Origin: Bryobacteraceae bacterium
GTDB taxonomy: Bacteria > Acidobacteriota > Terriglobia > Bryobacterales > Bryobacteraceae
NCBI GenBank assembly: GCA_947458745.1
Contig: CANGYQ010000008.1
Location: 124,001-188,000, forward strand
DNA: 64,000 nt
Direction of reading: 5' to 3'
Within the stretch, counting starts at the first letter, position 1, and every line of letters starts with the position of its first letter. Of the stretch, positions 51,998 through 63,000 are shown piece by piece. The position numbers were made by a program, and so were the translations under genes. Below the pieces are notes generated by a model. The model was not told the DNA's origin, made no database searches, and saw only the letters and a list, made by a program, of their open reading frames with translations.

Positions 51998-54565
51998 CTA
52001 TTCCCGGGTGATGAACTCATCCAAATTCAAGATCACGCTCGACAGCGCCGCCCATACGGCCGTTTCCAGGCGCGTCGCCGTATGCAAGGTCACTGGCACC
52101 AGTTGGTCGATCGCCTTCGTATCATCGGCCAGCAACCGCTGCTGCTCTCCAAAGTAGGTCCGCAACCGGGTCTGCTCGGCCACCGTTGGCTTGCGGCTCA
52201 GCGCGGCCTGATAAGCCGCTTCCACGCGACCTTCAAAGCTGGCCGGCGCACCCATCAGCACCTTCACCGCAAGCGCCTGCGCCGCTTCCAGAAAGACCGG
52301 ATCGTTCAGCAGATTCAACGCCTGCAGCGGCGTATTCGAGCGGTCCCGCCGGCACGCCGCCACGGTCGACTTCGGCACATCGAAGTTGGCCAGCAGCGGA
52401 TACGGCGTCGTCCGCAGGAACTGGATGTAGAGACCGCGCCGGTAGCGTTCCGGCCCCGTCGCTTCCTTCCAGCCTGTGCCCCAACCGCGCGAGCCATAGC
52501 TCAGTTCCATCACGCCGGGCGGGATGGGCGGGTTGAAGCTGGGGCCGCCGATGGTGGGCGTCAGCAGGCCGCTTACACGCAGCGCATTGTCGCGGATCAT
52601 TTCGCCCGGCAGACGCAGCCGCGTTTGCCGCGCCAGCAGTGTGTTGTTCGGGTCCTTCTCAGTCAACTCCGGCCGGGCTTGCGAGCTCTGCCGGTAGGTG
52701 GCCGAAGTGACGATGGTGCGGAGCAATGCCTTGCGGCTCCAGCCATTCTCGCGGAACTCTGCCGCCAGCCAGTCCAGCAACTCCGGATGCGTGGGCGCTT
52801 CGCTGCGCGTGCCAAAGTCATCCGATGTCGGTGCCAGGCCCGCCCCGAAGAGTTCCTGCCAAATGCGATTCACGGCCACGCGGGCCGTCAGCGGATTCTC
52901 GGGTGCCATCAGCCAGCGCGCCAAGTCCACCCGGGTCGCCCGGCCGTTTGCTTTCAGTGCCGGCAGTACGCCGGGCGTCTCGGGCTGCACTTCAATGCCG
53001 TTGGTCTTGTAGTCGCCACGGACCCGCAAGTGGCTCGGCTTGGGCGAAGCCACTTCGCTGATCACCGATGCCTGGCTCAACTGCGGATACTGCGTCTTCA
53101 ATTCGCGCAGCTTCTTGTTCAGCTCATCCAGCTTCAGTTCTTTCCACTTCTTGTTGCCGATGGCGAAGTGGTAGTTGGCCACAAAGTGATCGGTCAAGAT
53201 GTCGCGCTCGCGCGGTGTGCGCTGGACGGCGGGCATCTGCACGATCTTGCCGCCGTCGCCATCTTCGGTCAGCTTGTTGACGCAATCCCAAGCCAGGTCC
53301 CAATCGGTCCGCTCACCCAGATGGGCGATGGTGTAGAGAATGTTCTTTTCCCAATCCGCTTGCAGAGCGGCCACGTTGTACTCGGCCAGCAGCGCGTCGC
53401 GCTTGCGCTGATACTCATCACGGCCGCGGATCCAGGGGCCAAGCTCACCGGGCAGCGGAGCGTCGATGTTCACTTCTTCGGCATTGTCAAAGAAGGCAAA
53501 CAGCGAGTAGAAGTCCTTCTGCGAGATCGGGTCGTACTTGTGGTCGTGGCATTGCGCGCAGCCCATCGTCAAGCCCAGCCACACCGAACTGACGGTGCTC
53601 GCGCGGTCGAGTGTAGCCTCAAAGCGGAACTGCCGGTCGTCGATGCCACCTTCACGATTGGTTAGCGTGTTGCGATGAAAGCCCGTGGCAACGTGCTGCT
53701 CGATCTTGGCGTTCGGCAGCAGGTCGCCGGCGATCTGCTCCGCCGTGAAGCGATCAAACGGCATGTCGGTGTTGATGGAATCGATCACCCAGTTACGCCA
53801 CCGCCAGGCCCACGGGCGGGACCAATCCTTCTCGTAGCCATCCGAATCGGCATAGCGGGCTTGATCCAGCCAGTGCCGCGCCCACTTCTCGCCGAAGTGC
53901 GGTGAGGCCAGCAGGCGGTCCACTTGCCGCTCATAGGCGTCGGGACGCGTGTCGCGCAGAAACTCATCAGTCTCGGCAGCGGTCGGCGGCAGACCCGTCA
54001 GGTCAAAGCTGACGCGGCGCAGCAGCACGCGGCGGTCGGCTTCGGGCGATGCCGCGATCTTCTCTTTCGCCAAGCGCGCCAGCACGAAGCGGTCAATCGC
54101 ATTGCGGCCCCCGCCGATCTCCGGCACGGCGGACCGCACCACCGGCTGGAATGCCCAATGCTTTGACGTAATGCTCGGCGCCGCCGTTGTCAGCACCGGC
54201 GCCTTGGCCGGGAAGGAGGCACCGCTCGCAATCCAGCGTTCCAGCGTCGCCATCTCTTCCGGCTTCAGCCGCTTCTCACCTGGAGGCATGGCGGGCAACC
54301 CCTGGTCACCCCGGACCCGACGCATCAGCGGGCTGCCTTTTGCGTTCCCCGGAATGATCGCCGCTCCGCCGTACCCGCCCTTCAGCGCCGCGGTGCCGTC
54401 GTCCAACCGGAAGCCACTTTGCTGCATGCCGGGGCCATGGCAGCCCAGGCAATTCTTACGCAGAATGGGCTGGACGTCGCGGGCAAACTCCACCTGCGCC
54501 CAACCACTGGTCGAGAGTACCGCCACCGCCCAAGCCACGCGCACAAGATGCAACCGATTCACCAC
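51998..54565 (-). CDS. PSD1/DUF1549-DUF1553 cytochrome-domain protein, pair 2
   Basis: 855 residues from GTG 54565, chosen because GGAG is five bases upstream and a signal peptide (RVAWAVAVLSTSGWAQ) then begins the protein; the frame is open to ATG 54694. Heme site Cys39-x2-Cys42-His43 (NCLGCHGPGM), DUF1549 with CAQCHDHKYDPI, and DUF1553 (TARVAVNRIWQELFGAGLAP). Shorter than its paralogue because the central beta insert is reduced. A TonB-receptor remnant lies directly upstream. Confidence 0.9.
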   Translation of the reverse strand: MVNRLHLVRVAWAVAVLSTSGWAQVEFARDVQPILRKNCLGCHGPGMQQSGFRLDDGTAALKGGYGGAAIIPGNAKGSPLMRRVRGDQGLPAMPPGEKRLKPEEMATLERWIASGASFPAKAPVLTTAAPSITSKHWAFQPVVRSAVPEIGGGRNAIDRFVLARLAKEKIAASPEADRRVLLRRVSFDLTGLPPTAAETDEFLRDTRPDAYERQVDRLLASPHFGEKWARHWLDQARYADSDGYEKDWSRPWAWRWRNWVIDSINTDMPFDRFTAEQIAGDLLPNAKIEQHVATGFHRNTLTNREGGIDDRQFRFEATLDRASTVSSVWLGLTMGCAQCHDHKYDPISQKDFYSLFAFFDNAEEVNIDAPLPGELGPWIRGRDEYQRKRDALLAEYNVAALQADWEKNILYTIAHLGERTDWDLAWDCVNKLTEDGDGGKIVQMPAVQRTPRERDILTDHFVANYHFAIGNKKWKELKLDELNKKLRELKTQYPQLSQASVISEVASPKPSHLRVRGDYKTNGIEVQPETPGVLPALKANGRATRVDLARWLMAPENPLTARVAVNRIWQELFGAGLAPTSDDFGTRSEAPTHPELLDWLAAEFRENGWSRKALLRTIVTSATYRQSSQARPELTEKDPNNTLLARQTRLRLPGEMIRDNALRVSGLLTPTIGGPSFNPPIPPGVMELSYGSRGWGTGWKEATGPERYRRGLYIQFLRTTPYPLLANFDVPKSTVAACRRDRSNTPLQALNLLNDPVFLEAAQALAVKVLMGAPASFEGRVEAAYQAALSRKPTVAEQTRLRTYFGEQQRLLADDTKAIDQLVPVTLHTATRLETAVWAALSSVILNLDEFITRE

Positions 54566-54659
54566 AGATGCTCCTTCAACAGGACGGCCATTCTCTGCGG
54601 ATGCCGCGTCCCTTTTCAGGATACGCCCGCTCACCCGCAACCGGGTACGATCACCCCGC

Positions 54660-54791
54660 TCAGAAGCGGATCCGCAGCGACAGTTGCACTCCACGAGGAG
54701 CGTTCACAGCGGCCACCTGTCCCAAAGTGGCTGAAGGTAATTGAGGATACACGCCCGCGCCCAAGACTCGGTTGCGAGTCAGGTTATTCCT
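54660..54791 (-). pseudogene. C-terminal remnant of a TonB-dependent receptor gene
   Basis: A minus-strand frame ending at TGA (54662-54660) reads NRVLGAGVYPQLPSATLGQV then AAVNAPRGVQLSLRIRF, the typical last strand of acidobacterial Oar-like receptors. It has no start and begins next to the stop of the metallo-beta-lactamase gene. The rest of the receptor gene is absent, so this looks like what was left after the lactamase gene was inserted or a deletion occurred. Confidence 0.65.
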
Positions 54792-54792
54792 G

Positions 54793-55596
54793 CTACTGGC
54801 CGAGTTCGATCTTCACTTGGCGTTCAAACCTCTTGTCATAGTCGGCTACGGCTTCCTGGTAGCTGGCACCGTTCAGGAAGTTCTTGGTGCGGAACTTCTC
54901 CTTCAGATCGTATTGGGAGCCATGCGTGGCCACCCAAATATCGGGGCGGAGCGTCTTCTGGTGAGCAAAGGTGGCGCGGAAGTCCTTCACGATGTTGGGA
55001 TAGCCGGGCGAGGTGAGCGGCATCACCACGGAGCCCATGTTGACCATCAGGAAATTGAGCTTCTTGCCGTTCTCGGTGATCGTTGTCTCGTAGCTGGAAC
55101 TGCCCGGCGTATGGCCGAAGTGGTGGATGGTCTTGAGGGTGATTTCGCCCAGTTGGATGAGGTCGCCATCTTTAAGGATGCGGTCCACTTTGGTGGGCTT
55201 GTAGTTGGTGAAGCCGGATGGGTCCGCCTTGCCACCGGACTCGATCAGCGGGGCATCCGGCGGTGTGGCAAAGACCTTTGCGCCCGTCATCTTTTGCATG
55301 TCGGCCAGTCCGGCAACATGGTCAAAGTGGGCTTGGTTGGTGAGCAAGATCTTCACGTCAGTCAGCTTGAAGCCCAGCTTCTCGATGCTGGCTGCGATCA
55401 TGGCGGGCGAGTCTTCCAGACCTGTGTTCAATAGGATGTGGCCGGACTTGCCGGTGATGAGGTAACAGCCCAGATCCTCGGTGCCGACGTAGTAGATATG
55501 CCCGGCGATGCGGTGCGGCGGGAACGGGCGGCTCCATTCCGGGGGGTTGGCAGCCAGGGCCACCAAGGGCAACGCGAACAACCAAAGCTTCAACAT
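54793..55596 (-). CDS. subclass B3 metallo-beta-lactamase-like hydrolase (GOB-like zinc site)
   Basis: 267 residues from ATG 55596, where a signal peptide (MLKLWLFALPLVALAANPPE) starts; the frame is open 27 codons upstream. Zinc ligands of class B3: Gln88-x-His90-x-Asp92-His93 (TNQAHFDHVAG), His162 (FGHTPGSSSYE) and His225 (VATHGSQYD). Gln in place of the first His is known from GOB enzymes. The approach IYYVGTEDLGCYLITGKSGH is also B3-like. It would be periplasmic and may hydrolyse penicillins, cephalosporins or carbapenems; activity is not proven. Confidence 0.88.
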   Translation of the reverse strand: MLKLWLFALPLVALAANPPEWSRPFPPHRIAGHIYYVGTEDLGCYLITGKSGHILLNTGLEDSPAMIAASIEKLGFKLTDVKILLTNQAHFDHVAGLADMQKMTGAKVFATPPDAPLIESGGKADPSGFTNYKPTKVDRILKDGDLIQLGEITLKTIHHFGHTPGSSSYETTITENGKKLNFLMVNMGSVVMPLTSPGYPNIVKDFRATFAHQKTLRPDIWVATHGSQYDLKEKFRTKNFLNGASYQEAVADYDKRFERQVKIELGQ

Positions 55597-55648
55597 GTTT
55601 TTTGATCTTAGCGGTTGAAGGGCCCATCGCGGTACACTCGTCGGCGCG

Positions 55649-56650
55649 ATGTTGCGACGTACCTTAATCCAAGCCATATTTGCGCCTCGCCGCCGGACGC
55701 CGCGCGCGCTGGCGGAGCAGTTGGCGGTGGCCTATGGCCACTCGCTCGACGAAGCCGTCTACATCCCGGCCGTGGCCCTGATGGGCCGCCTGCATCTGGG
55801 AGCGCTCGATGATGTGCGGCGGATCGCTGAGCCGTGGGTGGATGGCACCAAGGACAGCTTGGCCAAGGCCACCGGCAGCCACTTGGCCGGGCACCTGCTG
55901 TTCGCCGACCTCTACGAGCGGACCCGCGACGCGCGGTATCTGGCCCGCGTGCGGGCAGCGGCGGACTTGGGCTTCAATGCCGATGGATCACCCCTGCCCG
56001 CCATGCCGCTGCATAACGAGATGAGCGATGCCGTCTTTATGGCCTGCCCGCTGCTGGCCAAGGCGGGGCAGTTGACGGGCGAGCAGCGCTACTTTGACAT
56101 GCTGCTGCGGCACTTCCAGTTCATGGAGAAGCTCTGCTTGCGGCCCGATGGGCTCTACCGGCATTCGCCGTTGTGCGAGGCGGCCTGGGGTCGAGGCAAT
56201 GCGTTCCCAGCGCTGGGCCTGGCCTGGGCGTTGATGGCGACACCTCCGGCTCAGCCCAGCCATGCAATCCTGGGAACCGCTTTCTTGAACTTGTCGAGAG
56301 CACTGGCCCGCCAGCAGGATTCGAGCGGCCTGTGGCGCCAAGTGGTGGACCATCCGACGGCGTATCTCGAATACTCCGCGACGGCGATGATCGGCACTGC
56401 TTGGCAGCTTGGCGTGCAGCACGGCTTTTTGCCCGCGCGCACTTATCGCCCGCTGATCGCCAAAGCCTGGGACGCGATTGAGGGGCGCACTTCAGCCGCG
56501 GGTGACCTGGTGGACGTGTGCGAATCGACCGGCAAGCAGCCGACGCTCGACGACTACTTACGCCGCCGCGCCATCCGCGGCATCGATCCGCGCGGCGGTG
56601 CCATGGGGCTGCTGTTCGCGACTACGCTGATGAGCGGCGGAGCGGCCTAG
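55649..56650 (+). CDS. GH105/GH88-like unsaturated uronyl hydrolase
   Basis: 333 residues. The alpha/alpha-barrel pattern includes LPAMPLHNEMSDAVFMACPL and CEAAWGRGNAFPALGLAWAL, which resembles the WxRGNAW region of YteR-type rhamnogalacturonyl hydrolases. No signal peptide. Expected to hydrate unsaturated galacturonyl ends of pectin or related fragments; the catalytic Asp assignment is uncertain. Divergent from the metallo-beta-lactamase gene with a 52-base gap. The final region ends GGAMGLLFATTLMSGGAA. Confidence 0.75.
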   Translation: MLRRTLIQAIFAPRRRTPRALAEQLAVAYGHSLDEAVYIPAVALMGRLHLGALDDVRRIAEPWVDGTKDSLAKATGSHLAGHLLFADLYERTRDARYLARVRAAADLGFNADGSPLPAMPLHNEMSDAVFMACPLLAKAGQLTGEQRYFDMLLRHFQFMEKLCLRPDGLYRHSPLCEAAWGRGNAFPALGLAWALMATPPAQPSHAILGTAFLNLSRALARQQDSSGLWRQVVDHPTAYLEYSATAMIGTAWQLGVQHGFLPARTYRPLIAKAWDAIEGRTSAAGDLVDVCESTGKQPTLDDYLRRRAIRGIDPRGGAMGLLFATTLMSGGAA

Positions 56651-56745
56651 CCCGTAACCCGCCCGAGGCTCAAGACCAGCAAAGGATTCTGCTTTCGGCG
56701 ATAGCGGCCTTTGGCGAAGCCGCTGGAATACCGCTTGCCGGCGCG

Positions 56746-56795
56746 CGCGGCTCGGTAGAGCCGAGCGTTACCGAGCCGCGACCGCAAGGGAGCGG
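56746..56795. repeat. dispersed hairpin repeat
   Basis: CGCGGCTCGGTA (56746-56757) is perfectly complementary to TACCGAGCCGCG (56769-56780), 11-base loop, followed by ACC and GCAAGGGAGCGG. The core is shared with 41964-41989. It fills the 160-base gap between convergent genes together with a few unremarkable bases. Confidence 0.65.
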
Positions 56796-56810
56796 ATTTT
56801 GAAGGTACGC

Positions 56811-58151
<1,341 letters not shown>

Positions 58152-58196
58152 CTGATATCTCCGGGTGTTGCTAGTAGCTTACTATTTTCTCGACCG

Positions 58197-61100
58197 CTAT
58201 TTTTCCAGGAACGATTTGCTCTGGACAACATATCGGATCAGGTCCTGCATCCGGTAGCCTTGGGCGCGCAGCTTCTGGCTGTCCTGCTTCAAGAAGCTGG
58301 ACTCCTGGTAGGTGAGGCTGCGGCCGTTCGCGTAGGTGGCCAAATGCTTCAAGACGCTGAAGGCCACTTGGTCAATCCGGTCCTGGCCCAGGTAGCGCTT
58401 CAGGTCGTCAATGCCGGCCACCTCGGTTTTGTCGGGCAGCGTCGAGCGGGCGTCAACCTTCTTGGTCTTCATCCGGCCACCGGCGTCAAACTCTTCGAAG
58501 GCGATACCCCAGGGGTCGATCTTGGCGTGACACTGGCGGCAGCCGGCATTATCGCGGTGCTGCTCAATGCGCTGGCGCAGGGTGAGGCCGGCGCTTTCCT
58601 TCAAGGCCGGGACGTTGGGTGGCGGATCCGGCGGAGGCTCCGCGATGATCTTCCGGGCCAGCCAGGCTCCGCGCTTAACGGGGTTGGATTCGCGGCCATC
58701 GGAAAGGCCGGCCATGATCGCCGCCTGCGTCAACACGCCACCCAGTTCGGGACGACCACGGGGAATGGCTACGAAGTCGAGTCCGCTTTCGGTTTTCGCG
58801 CCCAAGTCGTAGTAGTTGGCCACGGTTTCGTTGGCAACCACAAAGTCTGAGTCGATCAGGTTGCGCACCGGCAGGTTCTGCTTCATCAGGTAGCGCACAA
58901 ACTCGACCGGTTCCTGGCGGAGCTGCGTCTTGGCGTACCGGGTGAGCTTGGGGAACTGCTTGCGGTCTGGCTCCAGCACCTGGAACTTGTCGGTCGAGAG
59001 CCACTGCGAGGCGAACTCCTGGACAAAGCGGGAGAAGCGCGGGTCGGCCATCAGGCGGGTGACCTCGGCGTCCAGCTGCGTCCGCAACGTGCCGGCGGCG
59101 GCCAGGCGCAACGTCGCGCGATCCGGCGGGCCGTTCCACAGGAAGTAGGAGAGCTTGGAGGCCAGCTCGAAATCGCTGACCGGCTCCGGCGCGGGCGTCT
59201 TGCTTGATTCCACCAGCAGCAGAAACTGCGGCGACGTCAGCACCACTTGCAGCGCATCCTTGATGGCGCCGCGGAAGTCGGCTTTTGCCGCGAATGACTT
59301 TTCAAAGATCGACATCAGCGCCACTTCTTCCATTGCCGTCACGGGGCGACGGTAGGCGCGCGTCGCGAACGAGCGGAGAATCTCGCGGGCATAGGCGGGC
59401 GAACCCGGCTTCTGCGTGGATTCGATGAAGATGCTCTTGTGCGCCGGCGGTGGCCAGGCCTGATAGAACGGCCCCTCAAACTCGACGGACCGGACCAGCA
59501 TCCGCGGCATATCGCGGCCATCGGTGTACTCACTGCGGACCGCGATCTCCCGGAATCCGGCCAGATAGTTGACATTATCTTTCTCGACATCCGGACTGGG
59601 GAAGTTGCGGATGGCTCCTTCAAAGACGTAGCGCGTCAGCTTGTCGGCGGACACCGTTTGGGGTGCGCCCACCGGGGAAAACGTACTGCCGCAATCGCGG
59701 CGCAGGCCGAGTTGCACGCCTAACTTGGGGGCCCGCTTCTCCAGGGCCAACAGCCGGCGCGCCGTATCGCCGGCCGGATCAAGCGGGGTCAGCACCACGC
59801 GATCCAGCGGCGTAACGCCGCCATACTGGGCACTAATCGCCAGCGGACCAGCGGGCAAACGCAGCGCGACAAACGCTGGCTGCTGTAGAGTGCCCGAGAA
59901 TTCACGCTGGCCCAAGGTGAGCACCAGCGACTGCGGCTTTTCGGGCGGCGGGGCCTGCGCAAAGCGGCGGCCCGGTTCCACCAGAGCTTGGATCTCCGCC
60001 TCACCGAGAGCCCGGCGATAGAGCCGGACTTGGCCCAGATCGCCGCGGAATGAGGCTCCATTGCTCACCTGGCCCAGGTGCAGATTCAGCTTGGGGTTAT
60101 CCAGATTCTCGCCGCGCACTTCTCCTTTGGCCACCGGGTAGCCATCCACGTAGAGCCAGGCTTCCTTCTGCCCGCGACGAATCACGGCGGCGACATGCTG
60201 CCAGGAGTTCTCACGCAGCACGCCCGCTTGTGAGGTGATGATGCCGTTGGTCAGGTAATCGGGGCCCAGTGTTTCCAGGCGCAAGGCTCCGTTGTTGCCG
60301 GCCATGGCAAAGGTCCAGCCCTGGACATAGCCATAGCCACCGGAACTGACGATGCCGGCGCGGCGCAGTTGCTTGGGGTTGATCCAGGCGGCCACCGTAA
60401 AGTCGCCCGTGCCGACGCTGACCGCGCTGTCGCGCGGGATCACGGCCGCGTCGTTGTCTTCAGTGAGTGAGAGCGCCGGGCCCAAAGGCGACTGAGCAAT
60501 CTGGGCCTTGCCCTTCAGCTTGCCGTCCAGGTTGTTCGGGCCACCCACCAGCCACGAAGCGGCCAGCGCCTCATTCAACCGCGAGGCATCGGGCGACGGC
60601 AGAGCGGGGCGGGCGGTGGGATGGAGGTCCACCTGATAGAGACCGGCCTTCGGCACAGTGAAGGTGCGCGGGGCAGTGAGATCGCGCGCCGTGATCGATT
60701 CCGGACGGTCGAGCGCGGCAGCCCCGGTATCAAGCAGCAGGCCGTCGTTGTAGCGGGCGGCGGTGACGGTGACACGGAACCGGCCGTTGTCCGGCAGTTC
60801 GCGGAGGGAGATCTTGAAGTTGGCCTTCGGGCCATAGGTGCCGTCGCCATCAAACATCTCTTCATTGGGAATGGCCGGCCGCAGCAACAGCCCTTCCGGC
60901 ACGGTGGAGTACGCGCGGCCCTTGGGATAGCCCATGCTGCCGCGCATGCAGGCGAAGACCGAATGGTAGATGCTGTCGTACTCGCGCCAGCCGCGGACGG
61001 TGTCGTTACCCTGATAGCCCTCGATGAAGCGGTACTTGGTCTGCATGTAGAACGGCTCAAAGGGGAACGGCTTGGTGGGCTTCAACTGAGTCACCAGCAC

Positions 61101-61835
61101 GTCCTTGTTTTCGAGCAGGTGGCTATTGGCACCCAGGATCAGCTCCTCATGCCGCGGAGCCGGGTTGACGCCGGAACCCATATCGACCCGGAAGTTCTGG
61201 ACCTTGGGCGGAACCTTGGGGTCCACAATGGAGCGGTTGAGCGCTTCTTCGGCGATCTCCAGATAGGTCTCCATCAGCAACGGCGAAAGCTGCAGCGAGT
61301 CCTTGTGGTTCAAGAAGCCTTCGCGCGAGAGCGCGTCCGGCGGCAGGATCTCAGTGAGGTCGTCTTCCAGGTTCAGCAGTTCGCGCAAGGTATTGCGGTA
61401 CTGCGCCACCGTCAGCCGGCGGACCAGACCGTTCTTCGGGGCCGGGCGCAGACGCGCGGTTTCCAGATTGGCATCAATCCAGGCCACCATCCGCTGACGC
61501 TCCGCGGCGTCTGGCTGCGGCAGCCCTTTGGGCGGCATGGTGCCGTCCTGGACGCGGTGGCGAATGCCTTCCCACAGGCGAATGTGCTTGTCGTCCAGCG
61601 ATGCATCCAGGTGGTCCACGCGCACGCCAGCCGTCGCCGAATCAGCGTTGTGGCACTTTTGGCAATGCTGATTAAGGAACGGCTTGATGTGCTGATCAAA
61701 GGCCGCATTGGGCACGGCGGGGCTGGCCTGGTTCGCCTGCGCTGCCGAGGGGCGGTCAGGCCAGGCCAGCACCAGCAACCCAACGGCCGCCAGGCCGATG
61801 ATCGGGAACCTGAATCGAAGATTCTTATGACGCAT
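58197..61835 (-). CDS. DUF1592-type cytochrome-domain protein with LamG-like domain
   Basis: 1212 residues. A signal peptide leads to a cytochrome domain with Cys58-x2-Cys61-His62 ([10 protein letters not shown]). DUF1587 (~140-200, [20 protein letters not shown]), a concanavalin/LamG-like domain (~450-600, [20 protein letters not shown]), DUF1595, DUF1592, DUF1588 and DUF1585 follow; a second heme motif [12 protein letters not shown] sits in DUF1588. The LamG insert suggests carbohydrate binding. Role unknown. Downstream of the DUF1080 gene. Confidence 0.92.
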   Translation of the reverse strand: MRHKNLRFRFPIIGLAAVGLLVLAWPDRPSAAQANQASPAVPNAAFDQHIKPFLNQHCQKCHNADSATAGVRVDHLDASLDDKHIRLWEGIRHRVQDGTMPPKGLPQPDAAERQRMVAWIDANLETARLRPAPKNGLVRRLTVAQYRNTLRELLNLEDDLTEILPPDALSREGFLNHKDSLQLSPLLMETYLEIAEEALNRSIVDPKVPPKVQNFRVDMGSGVNPAPRHEELILGANSHLLENKDVLVTQLKPTKPFPFEPFYMQTKYRFIEGYQGNDTVRGWREYDSIYHSVFACMRGSMGYPKGRAYSTVPEGLLLRPAIPNEEMFDGDGTYGPKANFKISLRELPDNGRFRVTVTAARYNDGLLLDTGAAALDRPESITARDLTAPRTFTVPKAGLYQVDLHPTARPALPSPDASRLNEALAASWLVGGPNNLDGKLKGKAQIAQSPLGPALSLTEDNDAAVIPRDSAVSVGTGDFTVAAWINPKQLRRAGIVSSGGYGYVQGWTFAMAGNNGALRLETLGPDYLTNGIITSQAGVLRENSWQHVAAVIRRGQKEAWLYVDGYPVAKGEVRGENLDNPKLNLHLGQVSNGASFRGDLGQVRLYRRALGEAEIQALVEPGRRFAQAPPPEKPQSLVLTLGQREFSGTLQQPAFVALRLPAGPLAISAQYGGVTPLDRVVLTPLDPAGDTARRLLALEKRAPKLGVQLGLRRDCGSTFSPVGAPQTVSADKLTRYVFEGAIRNFPSPDVEKDNVNYLAGFREIAVRSEYTDGRDMPRMLVRSVEFEGPFYQAWPPPAHKSIFIESTQKPGSPAYAREILRSFATRAYRRPVTAMEEVALMSIFEKSFAAKADFRGAIKDALQVVLTSPQFLLLVESSKTPAPEPVSDFELASKLSYFLWNGPPDRATLRLAAAGTLRTQLDAEVTRLMADPRFSRFVQEFASQWLSTDKFQVLEPDRKQFPKLTRYAKTQLRQEPVEFVRYLMKQNLPVRNLIDSDFVVANETVANYYDLGAKTESGLDFVAIPRGRPELGGVLTQAAIMAGLSDGRESNPVKRGAWLARKIIAEPPPDPPPNVPALKESAGLTLRQRIEQHRDNAGCRQCHAKIDPWGIAFEEFDAGGRMKTKKVDARSTLPDKTEVAGIDDLKRYLGQDRIDQVAFSVLKHLATYANGRSLTYQESSFLKQDSQKLRAQGYRMQDLIRYVVQSKSFLEK

Positions 61836-62034
61836 AGAAGTGATCGGGAAGCCGCTGCCACAGCACGATCCGGCCTGCGGGAGCGCCTACCCAACGATGA
61901 TACAGCGGGGCGCATGACCACTCATGGGGAATCCCAAAGGTGGCACAGCTTCTCAGCCTTGCAGGCGGAATTCATCCCGCCCCTGGAGGCGGAGGAAAGG
62001 TAGAAGGTTTTGCTCCACGGCAGCACTACAGCGG

Positions 62035-62071
62035 GCGGGACTAAAAGTCCCGCTGCAGGCTGACAGCCTGC
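62035..62071. repeat. double-hairpin repeat element
   Basis: Two perfect hairpins in a row: GCGGGACT/AGTCCCGC (62035-62042/62046-62053) and GCAGGCT/AGCCTGC (62055-62061/62065-62071), 3-base loops. It lies in the 247-base gap before the DUF1592 gene, just after the DUF1080 stop. Confidence 0.75.
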
Positions 62072-62082
62072 GCCACCCGGAT

Positions 62083-62892
62083 TTAACGGCGGAACGCAGG
62101 AATGGGCGGCGCGGACTTGAGTGGTTGAAGCTCTACCTTCCGAACGAAGATCTCCGCGCCTTCCGACTGGATCTGGATCTTGCCTTGGCGGTGCGACAGG
62201 TTGTAGGCCTGGTTCACCAGGCGGCCGTTCAGCACATAGGCCAGCTTGTCTCCGTCGGCATAGATCTCCTGGCGGTTCCATTCGCCGACTGGCTTCTCGA
62301 CGTCATCCGGGCCACGGAACCCCAGTTCGTCCTTCCAATTGGGCGACCGGCCCCACCAATCGAGCCGCTTGGTGATGTTGTCGGTGGGCGTGCCGCTGGG
62401 GTCCCAGTAGATCTCTTTGCCGAGCTCGCGAATCTTCGCGGACCCGGTGGGCTTATTCTTTCCCGCCACAAACAGGACGTCGCCCGTGCCGCCCTCAATG
62501 ATCTGGGACTCCAGCGATTCCAGCCACGTGCCATTGCTGGCCATGCCGTCTTCGCCCACCGCATGGATCAGGATGCCGCTGTCGCGCGTCCGCTTTTCAC
62601 GATCGCCCCAGGTCTTGGTCCCCCAGCGCCACTCGACCACCAAGTGATAATCCTTGAACTCCTGATTGGTGGCGATGCCACCCCACTTTTCGCCCGAGAT
62701 GTGGATGATGCCCTTGCTGACGGTGAAGACCTTGCTCGTGTCGGTCCGCCCCTCCCCTTTGATCCAGGGATACCAGCCGTTCAGGTTCTTGCCGTTGAAG
62801 AGGGCCGTCTTGCGAGCAGGCGTGATGGCGGTCTGGCTGAAGGCGACCAGGGAGAAGAGGACGGAGTAAATTGTGAGGCGGAGAAGGTGCAT
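62083..62892 (-). CDS. 3-keto-disaccharide hydrolase-like protein (DUF1080)
   Basis: 269 residues with a signal peptide (LRLTIYSVLFSLVAFSQT). DUF1080 motifs: LFNGKNLNGWYPWIK, GGIATNQEFKDYHLVVEWRW, SGILIHAVGEDG, LESLESQIIEGGTGDV and GEWNRQEIYADGDKLAYVLN. The beta-sandwich family contains 3-keto-glycoside hydrolases that work after an oxidoreductase converts a sugar to the 3-keto form. It would be periplasmic; the exported Gfo/Idh/MocA protein 20 kb away is a conceivable partner. 108 bases after a TonB receptor. Confidence 0.9.
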   Translation of the reverse strand: MHLLRLTIYSVLFSLVAFSQTAITPARKTALFNGKNLNGWYPWIKGEGRTDTSKVFTVSKGIIHISGEKWGGIATNQEFKDYHLVVEWRWGTKTWGDREKRTRDSGILIHAVGEDGMASNGTWLESLESQIIEGGTGDVLFVAGKNKPTGSAKIRELGKEIYWDPSGTPTDNITKRLDWWGRSPNWKDELGFRGPDDVEKPVGEWNRQEIYADGDKLAYVLNGRLVNQAYNLSHRQGKIQIQSEGAEIFVRKVELQPLKSAPPIPAFRR

Positions 62893-63000
62893 GGAAGACT
62901 CTGATGATATTGCATTCGGACCGCCGTCGCTGCCTTGTGGCGGCCGGTTGTCACCAACCGCCTGGCAGCTACGCTCTGAATGGCCCCGTCTCGAAGCCGG

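Noticed and set aside
52082..53665. 527-codon plus-strand open frame
   Set aside because: Shadow of the second PSD1 gene; no motifs.
60621..62003. 460-codon plus-strand open frame
   Set aside because: Antisense to the DUF1592 gene; composition typical of reverse frames.
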